Source: Talpa occidentalis (lineage: Eukaryota; Chordata; Mammalia; Eulipotyphla; Talpidae). From it: DNA of 64,000 bases. Below the pieces are notes generated by a model. It searched no databases and was not told the DNA's origin. It saw nothing but the letters and a program-made list of their open reading frames with translations. Position numbers and translations under genes: made by a program. Of this stretch, positions 1 to 12,818 are shown piece by piece. Location: NCBI RefSeq assembly GCF_014898055.3, contig NW_023602073.1, positions 21,933,784-21,997,783 on the forward strand, given 5' to 3'. The first letter of the stretch is position 1; each line of letters opens with the position of its first letter.

Positions 1-41
1 TTGTATAAATTAAAAATAAATAAATAAATCTAAAAAAAAAT
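1..41 (+). mobile_element. 3' tail of a tRNA-derived SINE, cut by the window edge
   Basis: TTGTATAAATTAAAAATAAATAAATAAATCT matches the tails of the full copies in this window (CTTGTATGCATAAATAAATAAATCT). The head and body lie outside the window. Confidence 0.7.
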
Positions 42-312
42 ATTTCATCACAGAATCTTTTAGTGTGGAGTCTGATCCCTTTAGAACTGATGTCAAGACC
101 CACTGCTGCTCTCGCACCCTTAAACACGGGGCAGGGGGTGGTAAAGGGGCAGGTCTAGCACAGGGCATCAGTGCCTCAAGGGTCTGCAAACAATAATCAC
201 AGAAGTGGTAGGGAAAGCAGCAGCACCTGGTTGATTTGGGCACATCAGCCAGCATTAGCATTTTCAGTACATACTTTGTACACAGTTCTGGCAAAGGACA
301 GTGAGCTGACAT

Positions 313-611
313 TTGACCCATTATTCTTTTTTTTAATTAATTTCTTTATTTATACAATAACCAGGGTACAGGCCAGATGCATGGGAGGGTGAGAGGATTC
401 ACCAGAGACAGAGCAGGGAATAGAACAGGCAGACTGACGAAATACACTGCTGAGCAGAGCAGGGGGCAAGACAGGAGAGGTCTGCTGCACCATGTGGGAC
501 CCTCACCAGCTGGCCGGGATTGATCCAGTGCTGCAGAGGCTGTGGGCAGCTTCACAGTGTGGTGCTCAACTGCCTGCACCACCAAGGGAGGCCCATTGAC
601 CCATTATTCTT
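313..611 (-). mobile_element. tRNA-derived SINE with 16-bp target-site duplication
   Basis: Full-length copy in reverse orientation. It starts with the T-rich tail complement (TTTATTTATACAA), passes through the body (CACCAGAGACAGAGCAGGGA) and ends at the tRNA-like head (ACCACCAAGGGAGGCCC). Direct repeats TTGACCCATTATTCTT at 313-328 and 596-611 flank it, showing L1-type integration. Confidence 0.9.
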
Positions 612-634
612 ATGCACTGTTCCCCTTTCTGTCT

Positions 635-988
635 GTGTCAGCCCCTAATGCCAGCATGACCAAGGACTACAGACTGGGTGACTGAAACAGCAGAAATTTC
701 TCTTCTCAATATCCAGAGGCTAGAGTCCAAGATCCAGGTGTGAGCCTGTTTTTTTCTGACTTTGCCTCTTTCCTTGGCTTGTGAACATTCCTACTCCCCT
801 CAAGGGCCTTTCCTTCTGAGGGTGTGTGTCCTGCTCTCTCCCAATCCTATTGGGTCAGATCCCACCCAAATGACCTCATTTACACTTAACTACCTGCTTA
901 CAAGTCTCATCTTCAAACACAGCCACTTTCTGAGGTGTTGAGGGTTAGGACTCCAACATATAAAGTTGGGGGATGTGATTCAGCCCAG
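635..988 (-). mobile_element. Ancient MaLR (MLT1-like) LTR
   Basis: Diverged reverse-orientation LTR. Recognisable segments are ACTGGGTGACTGAAACAGCA, GACCTCATTTACACTTAAC, TGAGGTGTTGAGGGTTAGGA and CCAACATATAAAGTTGGGGG, which follow the reverse-complement MLT1 order. A non-coding solo remnant. Confidence 0.7.
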
Positions 989-2293
989 ATCTGATCATCA
1001 TTATCCCTGTTATCCCTTGGTGCTCCCTTATACCTTTTCAAGGTGGGTCGGGCAGCAAAACCACTTTTAGTTCGCCTCTGAATCCACAGTACTTAGTAAA
1101 ATTCCTGGCATGTAGGCAATGGTTCTATACCAGGTTGCTGAAAATATGAAAGTCTGTCTACTGTTCCCTTGGACACCCACCAGCATGAAAAAGATGTGTA
1201 ATAGTAAAGCCTAAAAATCCTGTTTTTAAGTGAACCAATGCAGTTATTTCACAATAATAATAATGTCTTATTCTGATAAGGTACCCCAAAATACCAGACC
1301 CAAAAGAGTATTAAATGATGCCATTTGTAAGCCTTAAATTGCTTTCTTGGTGGTAGCAAGACAATTCTAGGAGCTTGCCAAATGTCTTTACTGTTATTTT
1401 AGAGAGACAAACGCTAAATGAACTTTCAAAGTGTCACTTGAAGATTGCTGTTGAATGAAGTTGACTTTAAACTGTACAGTACAGACTGAAGCCTTTTATA
1501 CTAGTAAGTAAATCTGCTTCTGTCACTCACAGTTCACAATCCACAGCATCTGTGGATTAAAGGAAAAATGTTTCTTATTGAAAATTTCCCCACATGGGCA
1601 ATCCATGTTTCCATCTCATATGCAAATGAACTGCTTTAAAGGCTTTAAAGACTAAGTGTTTAAAGCTGGGAATTAAGCAAATCTGGTTGGGAGGGGGGGA
1701 GAAGAAGGCTGTTCTCCCTCTGACTAGAGAAAACTGAGGCTTGTCTAAAACGTGAAGACATTTTTATTATTTTTCATGACCTCACAAACACCTGCAGCTG
1801 GATCTGGGGTTATACGACCATGTATCTAAACTGAAAATGATGCATCAAAAAGTAAAGTCCAGCAAAATGTAATTGGCTTCTTGAAGATGATGGAAAAGAC
1901 ATTTTTTTGTGGGAAAAAAAAAAAAAGCTGTTCCTGAAAACCACAAAACTGGCCAAACACCAAAGCAGTCCAAGGTTTTTCTCCAATAATTTTAGTTTTC
2001 TTAAACACCATGGGGCCCTAAAAGACGTTTACTGGGAGCAGTGGGGAGAAACAGAAATAACAGCATTGTGGCCGCCTGGGGGTGTGGGAGGTTGGGGGGC
2101 TGGGCGCCTGCCCCTTTTCAGAGAGCAAGCAGCTAACAATCTCTTGCACCACATTTAGAGACAAGCACAATTTTAGGAAATGCAAACAACCTGGAAACCC
2201 ACTGACCTACAGATAACCTACTCGGCAACAATGAAAGTTGAAAAAAAGATTTCACTTGAAAAAAGAAAAAAGGCAAAGAAACTGTTTTAAAAA
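989..2293. other. Intergenic single-copy DNA
   Basis: No gene recognised. AT-rich with A-runs near 1915-1926 and TTTAAAG-rich stretches around 1636-1680. May include conserved noncoding sequence, which cannot be tested here. Confidence 0.5.
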
Positions 2294-2591
2294 AAAGTTT
2301 CCCGGGCCTCCCTGGTGGCTCAAGGGGTTAAGACACAGCCTATGAAGCTATCCGCAGCCACTGCAGCACAAGTTCAATCCCCCACCATGGAGCTACCCAC
2401 ATGGTACAGCAGACCTCTCCTGACTTGCCCGCTGCTCCCCTCAGCAATGTGTTTCAGTCAATCCACCTGTTCTGCTCCCCACTCTGTCCCCGGTGAATCC
2501 TCTCAACCCCCTGCCCCCACCCCCGCACCTCTGGCCTGTACCCCAGTTCTTGTATGCATAAATAAATAAATCTTTTTTTTTAAAGTTTCCC
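2294..2591 (+). mobile_element. tRNA-derived SINE, 'TTAAGACACA' type
   Basis: Head GGGCCTCCCTGGTGGCTCAA holds the A box and GTTCAATCCC the B box. The body runs to CTTGTATGCATAAATAAATA. Flanked by about 10 bp of duplication (AAAGTTTCCC at 2294 and 2582). Confidence 0.9.
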
Positions 2592-3696
2592 TATTTCAGG
2601 AATTAGGTTAATGAACTCGATATTTCGGAGTCCTACCATGTGTCGGCTCTGGTTCTGAAGCTTTAGGCGATTATCCCGCAGTAACAATGAAGGGATTGTG
2701 GTGGCCAGATCCAGATATGTGGGTGACGTGGTCTGCAGTGGAGGCACCTTCGTGCAGGGGCACATGAGCCCAGGAGATCTAGTTCACTTAAAATGCACAC
2801 GCGCACCTCGTCAAGGTGGTTTGCTAAGTGCTGGGCTTCTGTAGGAAATACTGAGAAAACCACAGTGGAGCTGTGGGACTTCCCACACAATAAGACATCA
2901 TCTTAAAGAAAGAAGACTCATTTTTGCAGATCCACGCCAAAGGAAGGACGTTCTAATGTTAATGGAGTTCTAGACCCTTTCTTCGGCTGGAGAGAAAGGT
3001 TGATGGCCACGTGACCATTCACTTGAATTTCATTAAAGCAAAATGTATGTGAAAATTTCATTCTCATCTTTGAATTGTCATAATCTAGAATAGCAGGAAA
3101 CCTTTGATTTTTTGTTGTTTTTTTTTTTTTTTTTTTGGTTTGTTTGTTTGGCTTTTTTATTCTTTTCTCTTTGTCCCTGGGACAGAGGAAATCCCTTTAA
3201 AAATAAGGAATTTTGCAAATTTCCATCAAGGTATTACAAACAATTGTGAGGAGGGCGGCTCTGGGCCTTGGAATAACAACCTCCAAAGAACCAGGGTTGT
3301 AAGTCAATCAAATCAAAATGGGAAGAGGGGAGATTTTTGAAAGAGGCTTCTCATGAGATAAAAATGCAGGCAGCAGAGAACAGAGAAGGCACTGGGTGAG
3401 ACATCACTGGTGGATGGCTAGAAGCCAAATTCAGCAGGACAAAAGCTGAAACAGCATCCCTCAGGCTGTCCCTCATGTGGGTGTCCCCGATCTCATCGGG
3501 TGTTCATCTTGGTAGGGACAGGTATCCAAGATAGGACTCAGCCCAGCTGCCAGCCCAGCTGCCAACAGTCTGGAACACTGGGGCCCGCCCCTGAGCAGGG
3601 TGCCTGACTCAGATGGGAGGAACCCGGACCAGCTGACCCCCACTCAGCCTCACAGAGAAATTTTCTGACTGTAGTCCTTACAGACCCTGGGACATA
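2592..3696. other. Intergenic DNA, no gene seen
   Basis: Single-copy sequence with a poly(T) run at about 3117-3136. A short local repeat (CCCAGCTGCCAGCCCAGCTG) lies near 3542-3561. No supported coding region. Confidence 0.5.
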
Positions 3697-3964
3697 TGTT
3701 TTCTGTTTTTTTTTTTTTTTTTTAAGATTTATTTATGATTACAAGAACTGGGGTACAGGCCAGAGGTGTGAGGATTCACCAGAGACAGGCTAATAGACCG
3801 AAGTACACTGCTAAGGGGAGCAGCGGGCGAGTCAGGAGAGGTCTGCAGCGCCATGTGGATAGCTCCCTGGCTAGGGATTGAACTCGTGCTGCAGAGGCTA
3901 CGGACAGCTTCACAGTGCTGTACTCAACCCCTTGTGCTACCAGGAGGCCCTGTTTTCTGTTTTT
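3697..3964 (-). mobile_element. tRNA-derived SINE with 14-bp target-site duplication
   Basis: Reverse copy beginning with a long T tract and TTTATTTATGATTACAAGAA, ending TGTGCTACCAGGAGGCCC. Direct repeats TGTTTTCTGTTTTT at 3697-3710 and 3951-3964. Confidence 0.9.
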
Positions 3965-5718
3965 AAGTTGTATATAGAGAGGAGAGTTCATCCTAACCCT
4001 CTAGGTTCATCTCAGGTTGAACAATCAAAATGATATCAGATTAGTAGGAGAAAAGAATAAATGTAATCACATATATATGAAGAATATAAGGATTTAAATT
4101 CTAAAGTAAATAAGGCAAAACAAGGGTATGTGTCCTGAGCTAAGGAATGGGGGAGGGGCCTAGGGCTTCAAGGAGAGAGGTCAGAAGCCACATGATAAGG
4201 ACCAGATGCTCTGTAATTAGATGTTTGTCCTGCCAGAGAGATAGGTTTCTCTGATAGAAAGGTTCTTTGTGGATATAGTCCTAAATCTGGGCAATATCCT
4301 CAATTTTCATCCTTCCAGGTACTGAGGCAGTATTATGTTTCCTCTGAGGTTCCCTTCTATTCCAGTCAGTTCTAAAATGAAGATTTCTCCTCTCACAGGA
4401 AAATTATTAGTTTTTAGCTCTAGTTCCTTTGAAATCTTTTCATTCTCACCAAAACAAACAAACAGAAAAAGGCACCTAAAGATGAAGCATGAATACTTAG
4501 TCACCAACTTCCAGTCCTTCTTCCTTTAGTTATCTTTCAACTTACATTTTCTTCATTCATTCAAGTAAAATTTCCAGAACTTTGCAGGTCCCTGGTTGGG
4601 GACCAAATAGCAAAAGCGAAGCTAGAAGTCAAGCTTTGTCAGAGATCTGAGAAAACTAGCTTTTCCTCTATGCACTTCTGAGATGAAGATTATACAGCTT
4701 CTCCCCAAAATCACCTTGTACCCACAACAAAGTTGAAGGTGAGTGTCTGAACCAGGTTTTATGGGATCTGACAGCATCTCATTCTAACATTCCTGGGAGG
4801 TTGGGGGTGGAAATGATTTGGACCATGAAAATGTGGACTGGCTGAAGACAGAGGAAAGGCCAGGGGATATTTTCTATCAGGTTTATAAGAAAAGGTCAGG
4901 ACAGGGAGGGTGAGTTGTCCAGCTGAGGATGGACTGCTAACAAGAGTGCTGGCTAACCAGTGGCCCATGATGTCAGAAGTCACTGTGCATGCCAGGGCTA
5001 TTTACTGCCTCATAAACTTAGACAAGGAAATTGTTGGCGAAATGGCTTCTGAAGCTAAAAGGCAATCTTGATCAATCATTAATGCCTTGAGGATTATATT
5101 CATCCCCAGAGGCTCCTTTGGCCCAACACACAGTCCTGCTTCTCAAGTAACTAACAATCCTCTTACTTTGATTCCATTTTGAATACTTATGCCCCATCTG
5201 AGCCACCGTTGGGGTGACATGTGTATCTTTAGGAGCAAGGTGCAGCCAGCAGACACCCAGCATGGTCAAGGTGAGGAGGGGGTGGGGGAAGAGATGAGAG
5301 GAGAGGACAAGGTGACCCCACAAGTGCCACATTCTAGGTTCCCTTGTCTTGGGGAGATCCAGAGAGGTCTACAGCAAAGCCAGCCCTTTAGAGCTTGGCT
5401 TAGAGTAATGATGTTTGTTTGACCTCGCTGGAGGCTAAATGCTGCCCTACTGTAGGTGACACAGCACACAACACTGTGCCTGGTGCATAGTAGGCATGCA
5501 TAATCTGTTGGCTGAGAGATGAGCAGCTTAGCAGCCTGCCTTACTCTCCCACCTAGTATATGGTGAGAAATCCAAACGCCTCCATTCTGGCTAAAGATGT
5601 GCCTGCCTTTCCCCAGCCCACTGTCCACTTGCTGAACCAAAACCCTACCAGTGAATTTTCTCTTTTATATGAGAAGCTGATTCCTTCCCATTTAACATCC
5701 ACTTCTCATTTTTAAGTC
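3965..5718. other. Intergenic DNA, no gene seen
   Basis: Mostly single-copy sequence of ordinary composition. The longest ORF (124 codons, minus strand, around 5266-5640) has no recognisable domain. Confidence 0.5.
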
Positions 5719-6045
5719 AGAAAATAAGAAATAGTGCCTCCCTGGTGGCTTATGGCTTAAGTCTCAGCGATATCACCGAGTTCGATCCCCAGCCAGGGAG
5801 CAAACCCACATGGCACAGCAGACCTCACCTGTTTCTCCCACTGCTCCCCTCAGCAGTGTATTTCAGTGGATCTGCCTGCTCTGCTCCCTACTCTGTCTCT
5901 GGTGAATCCTCTCACCACCTGCACCTCTGGACTGCACCCCAGCTCTTCTATGCAAATAAAATAAAATAAAAATAAAAAATATAAATAAAAAATTAAAATT
6001 AAAAAAATAAAAAGAAATAAAAATTTAAAAAGAAAATAAGAAATA
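5719..6045 (+). mobile_element. tRNA-derived SINE with long AT-rich tail and 15-bp duplication
   Basis: Head GTGCCTCCCTGGTGGCTTAT, body to CAGCTCTTCTATGCAAATAA, then a degenerate A-rich tail to about 6030. Direct repeats AGAAAATAAGAAATA at 5719-5733 and 6031-6045. Confidence 0.9.
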
Positions 6046-6114
6046 AACAGATTGATTTAAGATAATAAAGACTATCTTAAACTTGTGGCCCTAGTACCTT
6101 TTGATAACATCCTA

Positions 6115-6245
6115 GAAGCAGGCTCATTAAATAAGACAGACGTAAAATACCCACTCTCACCAATATCATTTACTATGGTCTAGACGTTGTCACCAATGCA
6201 ATAAAACACCATGCAGAAATAAGAGGTGCAATGTTTGGCAGCAAT
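6115..6245 (+). mobile_element. Old L1 ORF2 fragment
   Basis: AATACCCACTCTCACCAATA followed by CACCAATGCAATAAAACACC and GAAATAAGAGG matches the order of the L1 reverse-transcriptase region just after its catalytic motif. Short, decayed, non-coding. Confidence 0.6.
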
Positions 6246-9200
6246 TTCCCAAAACATGTTCCTTGGAGCACTACTTTTTTGGAATGTTAAATGGGCTTCA
6301 GTAGTTTCGTTGCTATGAGACTCCACCAAGCCTTAAATGTCCTTACATTTGCAATGAGTCTCCAAGACCAGACATGTTACCCTGCGTGGCCCGACAGTTA
6401 AACATTGAATTATTTTTTACTCCAGTGCATGTGAAAAGTCTTGAGTTACTTGGACTCTCAGGACTTTGAATTCCTAGTTGAAGAATCATCCATTTAGAAG
6501 CCCACAACCGTAGCTACTCCCTGGTTTCCACATGTGTACATAAAACTAGTATTTTTCTGCATCTCATCAGAGGTGTCTGTGCCTCACTATTCTTTTCAAT
6601 GAAACATCTTGTTTCTACACATGAACTCAGTATTGAAGAAGGAGGGTGTCCCCTGACTTTTGCCATAATCTTTATGATTTCTTTCCTTCTTGAATGCAGA
6701 AAAGGTTTCCCAGGCATATCCCATGTCTTAAGAATTTCCTACGTGTGGGTTCTGTCTCCCAGGGTGCTTTTCCAGCCGCCTGTAGCTTGGGTCCCCACCT
6801 GTGACTTGGGCTCTGCCGTTCACCCACCGGTGTGAACCTTCTGCTAGAGAGGAGTGGCATGAGGAACCAGGCACCTCACATGCAAAGTAGATAGTCCTTC
6901 CTGGTGAGGGGGACCTTGGGACATCCATTGGTCAGTGGTAGTGGTACCCAGCGACTGCAGAGGGAGATAGATATGTTATGAAGCTGTTTTTCTCTTATTA
7001 ATCTGTGTTTTATTATTGGGGAGGGTCCTTAGTCACAGAACCTAGAAGAGTAGAAGGAAATGATTTCCCCCATTTCTGTATTAACTTGCTGCTGGCTGGT
7101 CTTCACCATCTTCTCTAAAAGGTTTTTTTGTACATGCTCCTTGTCTCCCCAACCCTTGAATTTAAGCTTTGAAAGCAAGACCATGGCAATCTCTCCTGGG
7201 TGTCTCCCCAGCACCTAGAGCAATACCCAGCACACAGTGGCACCCAAAACTGAATCACACCACACAAGGATTGGTTGGTTAAAAGAATGCAGGGACTGAG
7301 CTCCCAATGGAGTTGGGAGTTATCAGCCCCCCATTCTATCACATTTTATGGGCCCTGCTTCATTCTGGGTTGGTTCTCTCTGTTGAGGCTGAACTTCTCC
7401 AAGGAGCCAGGGGAGTGACCAGATGGTCACAGAAGATGACAAGGATGCCTTCTTTCGACCCCTCATCCAAGAGGGAAGAGAGGGAGACTCTCTCATTATC
7501 TTTATTAATAAATCCTGGTGAGGGCTGGCAGTGACCATGGGGCATGAATGCATGAGGACCAGGCTAAGTGGGAGGAAGAAAGTTCGCAGGATAGAGATGC
7601 TGTCACCAGGAGAAAGAAAAAGAAAGCTGCTGGGCAGGCCAGCTATCTAGATAGTTCTCTAGCCAAAGCAAGGCTTTTCAAAATACATTCTATCTTGCTC
7701 TCTGACACACCCTTCTCTTCTCTTCGAAGCTTCTCATTATTAATGAAAGCATCAAACTACTCTGACCCCAGGATTTACTTTTAATCCCCCAACAACTCAT
7801 TTTCCTGGTTTTAAAAGTGAAGGTGTGTTTACCTCTCCCTCTTTAAAGGATTAAAGGGACGGTTAACAGGCATTTGCTAAACTGTTGATGTTTGCAAGAC
7901 AAAGTGGATAGCCAGTAAGTACAATGCGAGCTATCACACACACATAATAATGGGATGTAGCTTCTTAATATTATTTCTATTTTTCAAAGTCTAATCCTCT
8001 TAAAGCATGTTTAAAGATTTAAGAAATAGTTTACTAGAAGGGATAATGGAGGCGAAGTTCTCTGCATTATCTGAGTAATGGGATTCCTCTACTCCAATCA
8101 GTTGAAATTCCACTTCTAACTCAAGGTATGGGAGTACATTGCATGGTGTCGCTTCAGAAAAGTGAATAAAATCCAAGGGGAGAAAGTACAAATACGATAG
8201 GCCAGGAAAGAATAGCTTAAGAGGTGTTACCTACATCCCCCAAGTCTTCTGATCTTTACTTTATAAGGATATCCCAAGTCCAGATGTCAATCAAATCTTG
8301 AACAATTTCCTAGTTAGAATAGAATGAGTTCAAAACCCCAATGATGGCTTCATATTTTCACACTACTGTGGACTTACACTTGCTCATGTTAGCAAATAAA
8401 AACCAAGCCCCCCTCCCCCAAAAAAAACATATTCTTCAGGGGGGTCACCTGCCACCTGCATCTGCCTTCTTTGCTTTTTGTTAACCCTCTAGATCCATAC
8501 CATGCCCAATTCAGCTGCATTTTTTTTTTTTTTTTAGTAACTGCTTTACAAATGGAGAGAGCTCCAGGGCAGGGTCTTTGTGATGTCCAACTACAGAAGT
8601 TTTTCATAGGTAGAAGCCACAAAGCATAAGAAGTGGAGTAGATTCCGTTGTGGCTGAGCTCAGCAAAGACACAAAGCAGTTAGCCAGAACTGGGTGACAC
8701 TTAAGGCCGATTTCCAGACAGAACGTGCTTCTGAGAGAGCATGTGTCCATTCCTACCCTCTTTACTTTGCTCTTGCAGATACTCCTGGGCCCTCAACTGC
8801 ATCTGTCCACTTCATGAGGTGAGATCACAATCCAATGATGCGTATGGTCCCTGCTTTTCTTCACATGTCCTCCGTCCCCAAATACTGTCTGCCTTCTTAG
8901 CCTTTAGCTTCCACACACACTTGCTTCCAACACAAGGGTGCCCCGAGGCCTCCCTTCTATTTCATGTCCCAGACAGTGTGTCCTTTCAATGGGGGAGAGG
9001 AGGCTCTGGATCCCCTCTTTTGCTGAATGAAAAGTTGCTAAATGAAAACCGCTCACAGATTTTCAGCTTTTAAACATATTTTACCTCCAGAGACTTGAAC
9101 AGTAAGCAGGTAACTATCTGTCTCATAAGCAGGGCATTCCTTCTTAAAGCCCAGTTAGTCACAGCTGAGCGCCTCAGGGTTTCTGCGGGGACACCCCACC

Positions 9201-9500
9201 GCATTCTCATCCACTAGCAAGTAACCAAAAAGAGCCAACAAAGAGAGCATTCCCTTTTTCCAAAAATATATTATCCCTCCAGTTAGTAAAATAAAATTCT
9301 GAATCTATCTAGGTTGTCGTGCAATCTGCCGGAGTTGATAAAGTCAGAGGACCTTGCAGAAGGACAGAGGGAAACGGGACATCTTACTGCCGTGAGGGCC
9401 AGCTGGGAGGTGAGACTGTGCTGCAAAGTCAATAATGAAAAAAGACCCAAGAAAAAGACAAGCTACTGGAGCCAGGGCGTTTTTTAAGAGCAAAAGCTTG
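6246..9500. other. Intergenic DNA, no gene seen
   Basis: Single-copy DNA with a poly(T) run at about 8520-8536. Small ORFs (up to 110 codons at 8741-9073) carry no recognisable family features. Confidence 0.5.
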
Positions 9501-9560
9501 CATGAACGACTTATTTAAATGGCCACTGAGGACGTGTTTATATAAGCAAAATGTGCATAT
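9500..9560. promoter_or_regulatory. Forkhead/TATA-like AT motif beside the distal CpG island
   Basis: The line around 9512-9556 contains TTATTTAAATGG and GTGTTTATATAAGCAAA. TGTTTAT at 9535-9541 fits the forkhead consensus and merges with TATATAAG, a TATA-like element. Single-copy DNA, no repeat recognised. Activity is inferred from motif content only. Confidence 0.3.
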
Positions 9561-9794
9561 TGGGGGGAGGAGGAGTCAGCTGGTAGCTTCACCCTCCGGA
9601 GGGAAAACCCAAAGTTCATTACCAGTCTTTGGTCTACCGCAGAGAAGTCTGCAAACCCCAGGGGCCTGAAATTCTAAAAGGGCCATTCAAGCCTCAGGTG
9701 GACTCTGCGTTTTGCATTTCCCTGTCCTTCCGCTTTTCTGTCCTCAAATTCTTCTTATAGGATTTGCATCTGATGAGGTGCAAGAGGTCACTTC

Positions 9795-10560
9795 CGCTCT
9801 CACTCTCCTCCTCCCGACCCCGCGGAGCGGCCGCGTCCGCATCCCCTCCAGCGCGCGGTCCCAGCTGCAGGGCCCGGAGCTGCGGTTCTGCCTGAGGTTT
9901 AGCGCCTCCACCCTGGGCTCCCTGGAGAAGCCGGTTGCGCCACAGAAGAGGCCAGCCTGCCCTCCCAGTCTGTCCTGGGTAGCCTCTTGAGCCAAGGAGG
10001 GGCCCGTTCAGATCTCCAATAAAAATCGAACCCCAAGAGCGGCCGTTTATTCTGGGCCTTTTTCAAGCAGTGTTTGGAGACAGGACCTGGTGGAGACTAG
10101 CCTATTCAAGGGTCAGGCAGTGGACTTCGAAGGCACTAAAATGAAAATGCTCTCCTCCAACTCCTAAAGTTGTCCTCGGCCCCTCCAGCTGCTAAAGTTG
10201 TCGCCCTCTGTGCCCCGCCTTTCCGTGCCGCTGGGACCCGAGGAGGGCCCCTTCCCGCGCCGAGGTCACAATAGCGCAATAGCGCGCCGCTGCCTTGGCA
10301 TCCAGCACTGCCAAGCAATTTGGCCGCACTGAGCTGGCGCGGTGAAGACGCCAAGGCATAAAGGGGTAGCCCTGGATCAACTACTCCACCTGCCACCAGC
10401 CTCCAGCTCTCAGGGGTGCAGCGGCCCCAGTGCGCGGTAGGTGCGGCTGCTCCTAGACGCGTCCCGCCACCGCGCGCTCGCACCCGCCTCGCCACGCACC
10501 TGCTCCGCGCGCGCAGCGGCTCCAGGCTGGAAGCTCGGGTCTGGGAGTCCTACCCACGGT
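9795..10560. promoter_or_regulatory. Distal CpG-rich island about 12 kb upstream of FOXF2
   Basis: CpG-dense sequence (GCGGAGCGGCCGCGTCCGC, CAATAGCGCAATAGCGCGCC, CCTCGCCACGCACC) flanked by AT-rich DNA on both sides. The dense core is 10.2-10.54 kb. No protein gene is supported. Candidate promoter of a noncoding transcript or a Polycomb-type CpG island of a developmental domain (inference). Confidence 0.5.
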
Positions 10561-10809
10561 CTCTATACTTTCTCCCCGTCACGTTTCTATTTCTTAATTC
10601 TTCAAGGAGTCCTAAAAACTAAAAGAAAACCCAGGAGTTTGACTGAGGCTGGACAGGCCCTGGGGACAGCTGCCGGGAGTCACCACGGGAAAGTTGTGCC
10701 GCAGCCTGGATCCATCAGGACCCAAGGTCGACGGAATCTGCACCTTCAATTTCAGGACCTATTTTTGTTGCGCGCCCTGCCAGTGCCGCGCGCTGCCCTG
10801 TGCACTCGA

Positions 10810-10950
10810 TTTGTATTAATTCGTTTAATCCTCCCGACAACGCTGACAGCTATTATCTTGACCCCGATCATAGAAATGACAACACCGAAGGCCAAAGAAA
10901 TAAAGTAACTTGCTCAAGGGCACGGAACTAGTAAGTGAAAGGTGCATTGG
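10810..10950 (+). mobile_element. MIR SINE, old
   Basis: CGTTTAATCCTCCCGACAAC, then ATAGAAATGACAACACCGAA, then AAAGTAACTTGCTCAAGGGC and GGAACTAGTAAGTG follow the MIR core order. Confidence 0.75.
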
Positions 10951-10959
10951 GGCGGGGAA

Positions 10960-12818
10960 GCGAGTGCGGAGATAGACGGAAATAATAATTAAATGGGCAA
11001 AAAGCATTTACGACCTTAGTATTTCAAATTGCAGGTTTGAAATTGTGGTTGCAGACTCAGCGGCTCGTGCCTAGTCGGGATGCCGGCGAGGGGGGAGGGG
11101 TTGGCAGCGGGCTTGGGTCTCCCGTCTGTGGGGCTGGGGCTTGGGCGAAGGATCCACTCGCGCTGCGGGTGGCTCCCGGGCGCTGTGTGGACCGTGAATG
11201 GCATTCGCCCGCCTGGTCGTCCCCCCACAGGGCAGTACAGAGCCTGCCTCTTGCTTACATTCATGGAGAGGAAAGATGGAAATTCCCGCCTACAACAAAT
11301 TCAGACCACTGCTTTGCTGGCGGCCTTCCCACCGCAGCGCGCAGTAGCTGGCGCAGCAGGCAGGTTTTCTTTCCGCCTTTCACACTTTCCCCCAGGGGCC
11401 GTAGGGCAAAGGCCTCCATGAGTGCAGATTAGCGGTCTCCAAGCTGGTGAGCAACCCCAGGTCCCAGCAACCCAGGCCTCCCGCGCTCCCCATCACCTGG
11501 CCCTCAGGAGACCCTGGACAGCCTCACACCGCGCTGCGCGGGCGCTCACCCATGCCCGGGTGCTGCGAAAGAGAAGGATTCCCCCCGGGGCTGCGTGATA
11601 TCGACCCAGGGTGATTTCTACAAGCCAGGGAGAATTTGCTCTCCTCGGCAGAGAGCCCGGGGCTCCACCCACAGCCAGAACACACCGGAGAGCAGAGACC
11701 AAGCCCACAGCGTTTAAACTTGGAGACAATGGATCCATCGTTCCCTTATTAAGGATAAAACCAACGTGCGTGGAAGAGATGCTCAAGGAAGGAATGATGC
11801 CAAGGAGGCGTGACACTGAGAGCACCTTAAAAGTAAACAGGGCTTGTGTGGGGTCGAGCCCCAAATAACAGCATAAATGTGTATGTGTCGAAATGTTAAC
11901 AGATGTTTACCATGTTTATTTCATCTTTATAGTCACCGTGGAGGGGGCATTTAAAAAATCTTATTGTTCTCCTATCATGAAAAAACAGAGACTTTGAGTG
12001 TTTCTGCTTCCAACATTACCTGGAGCAGGTGCAACTGTCAAACAAGATCTAGGGGACTAGCCCTGACCCCCTCGTCACTGTTAATCTGCTTAGGGATGCA
12101 CTAAGGCTTGAACATGGGCGACAGGCATGGAGGACCGGCGCAGGCAAAAGCAGACAAGTCAACGCACAAATGTGTGAGATATCTGTAGAGTCCAGGTGTG
12201 GACTGGGCTCTGGTCTTGTCTCCTGCTCTACCCACCAGCGCTGCGCCCCCCCCCCCAGCCTAATTCAAAATCCTCCCACAGGCACCTGCCGACTATATGA
12301 AAAATTCTTTCCTGGCTAATCACTGTCTGGGTGAAGCATTTGGAAACTACTAGTTCTGGTCTGCATGGATAAATACATAAATATACACTATAGATAGTTT
12401 GAAAGGACACATGTGACCTTGTAATAAAGCACATTCTGTGTATGTGAGCTGGTACACGTACATGGAGGTGCTGTGGGGTTAACTCTGGAGACTGGGGGGA
12501 AATGGAGCACCCCTTTTTCACAGCTACTGCTGAAGCCCAAAAGCCCCTCCCCCAGCGGAGGTGGTGGAGGAAAAGTTCATCAACCTCTTGGTGGCTGCTG
12601 CCAAGGAGAAAGTCAAGAGACCAGAGATGGAAACGACTTGGGGGAAAGCAGCAACAAAATAGAAAGTTCTGTTCCTATAACACACATCCAGATCAATGTT
12701 CCGGTTCTTCCACCTACCCCCCCACCCAGAGAAGTGTGGTAGGTCTGCACCAAACTATTATTTTAGGTGTGAAAGAATTAGAGCTGGTGGCATCTGAAGG
12801 CATCCTAAGGTGCTTTTA
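10960..12818. other. Upstream single-copy DNA
   Basis: Contains the 11.0-11.6 kb CpG patch. The rest (11.6-12.8 kb) shows no gene; a C-run (about 12247-12256) is the only low-complexity feature. Confidence 0.5.
11010..11600. promoter_or_regulatory. Moderately CpG-rich patch
   Basis: GC-rich stretch with scattered CpGs (GTCGGGATGCCGGCGAGG, CTCGCGCTGCGGGTGG, GCGCTGCGCGGGCGC). Weaker than the 9.8 and 20.1 kb islands. No gene recognised; the ORFs across it show no family features. Confidence 0.35.
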
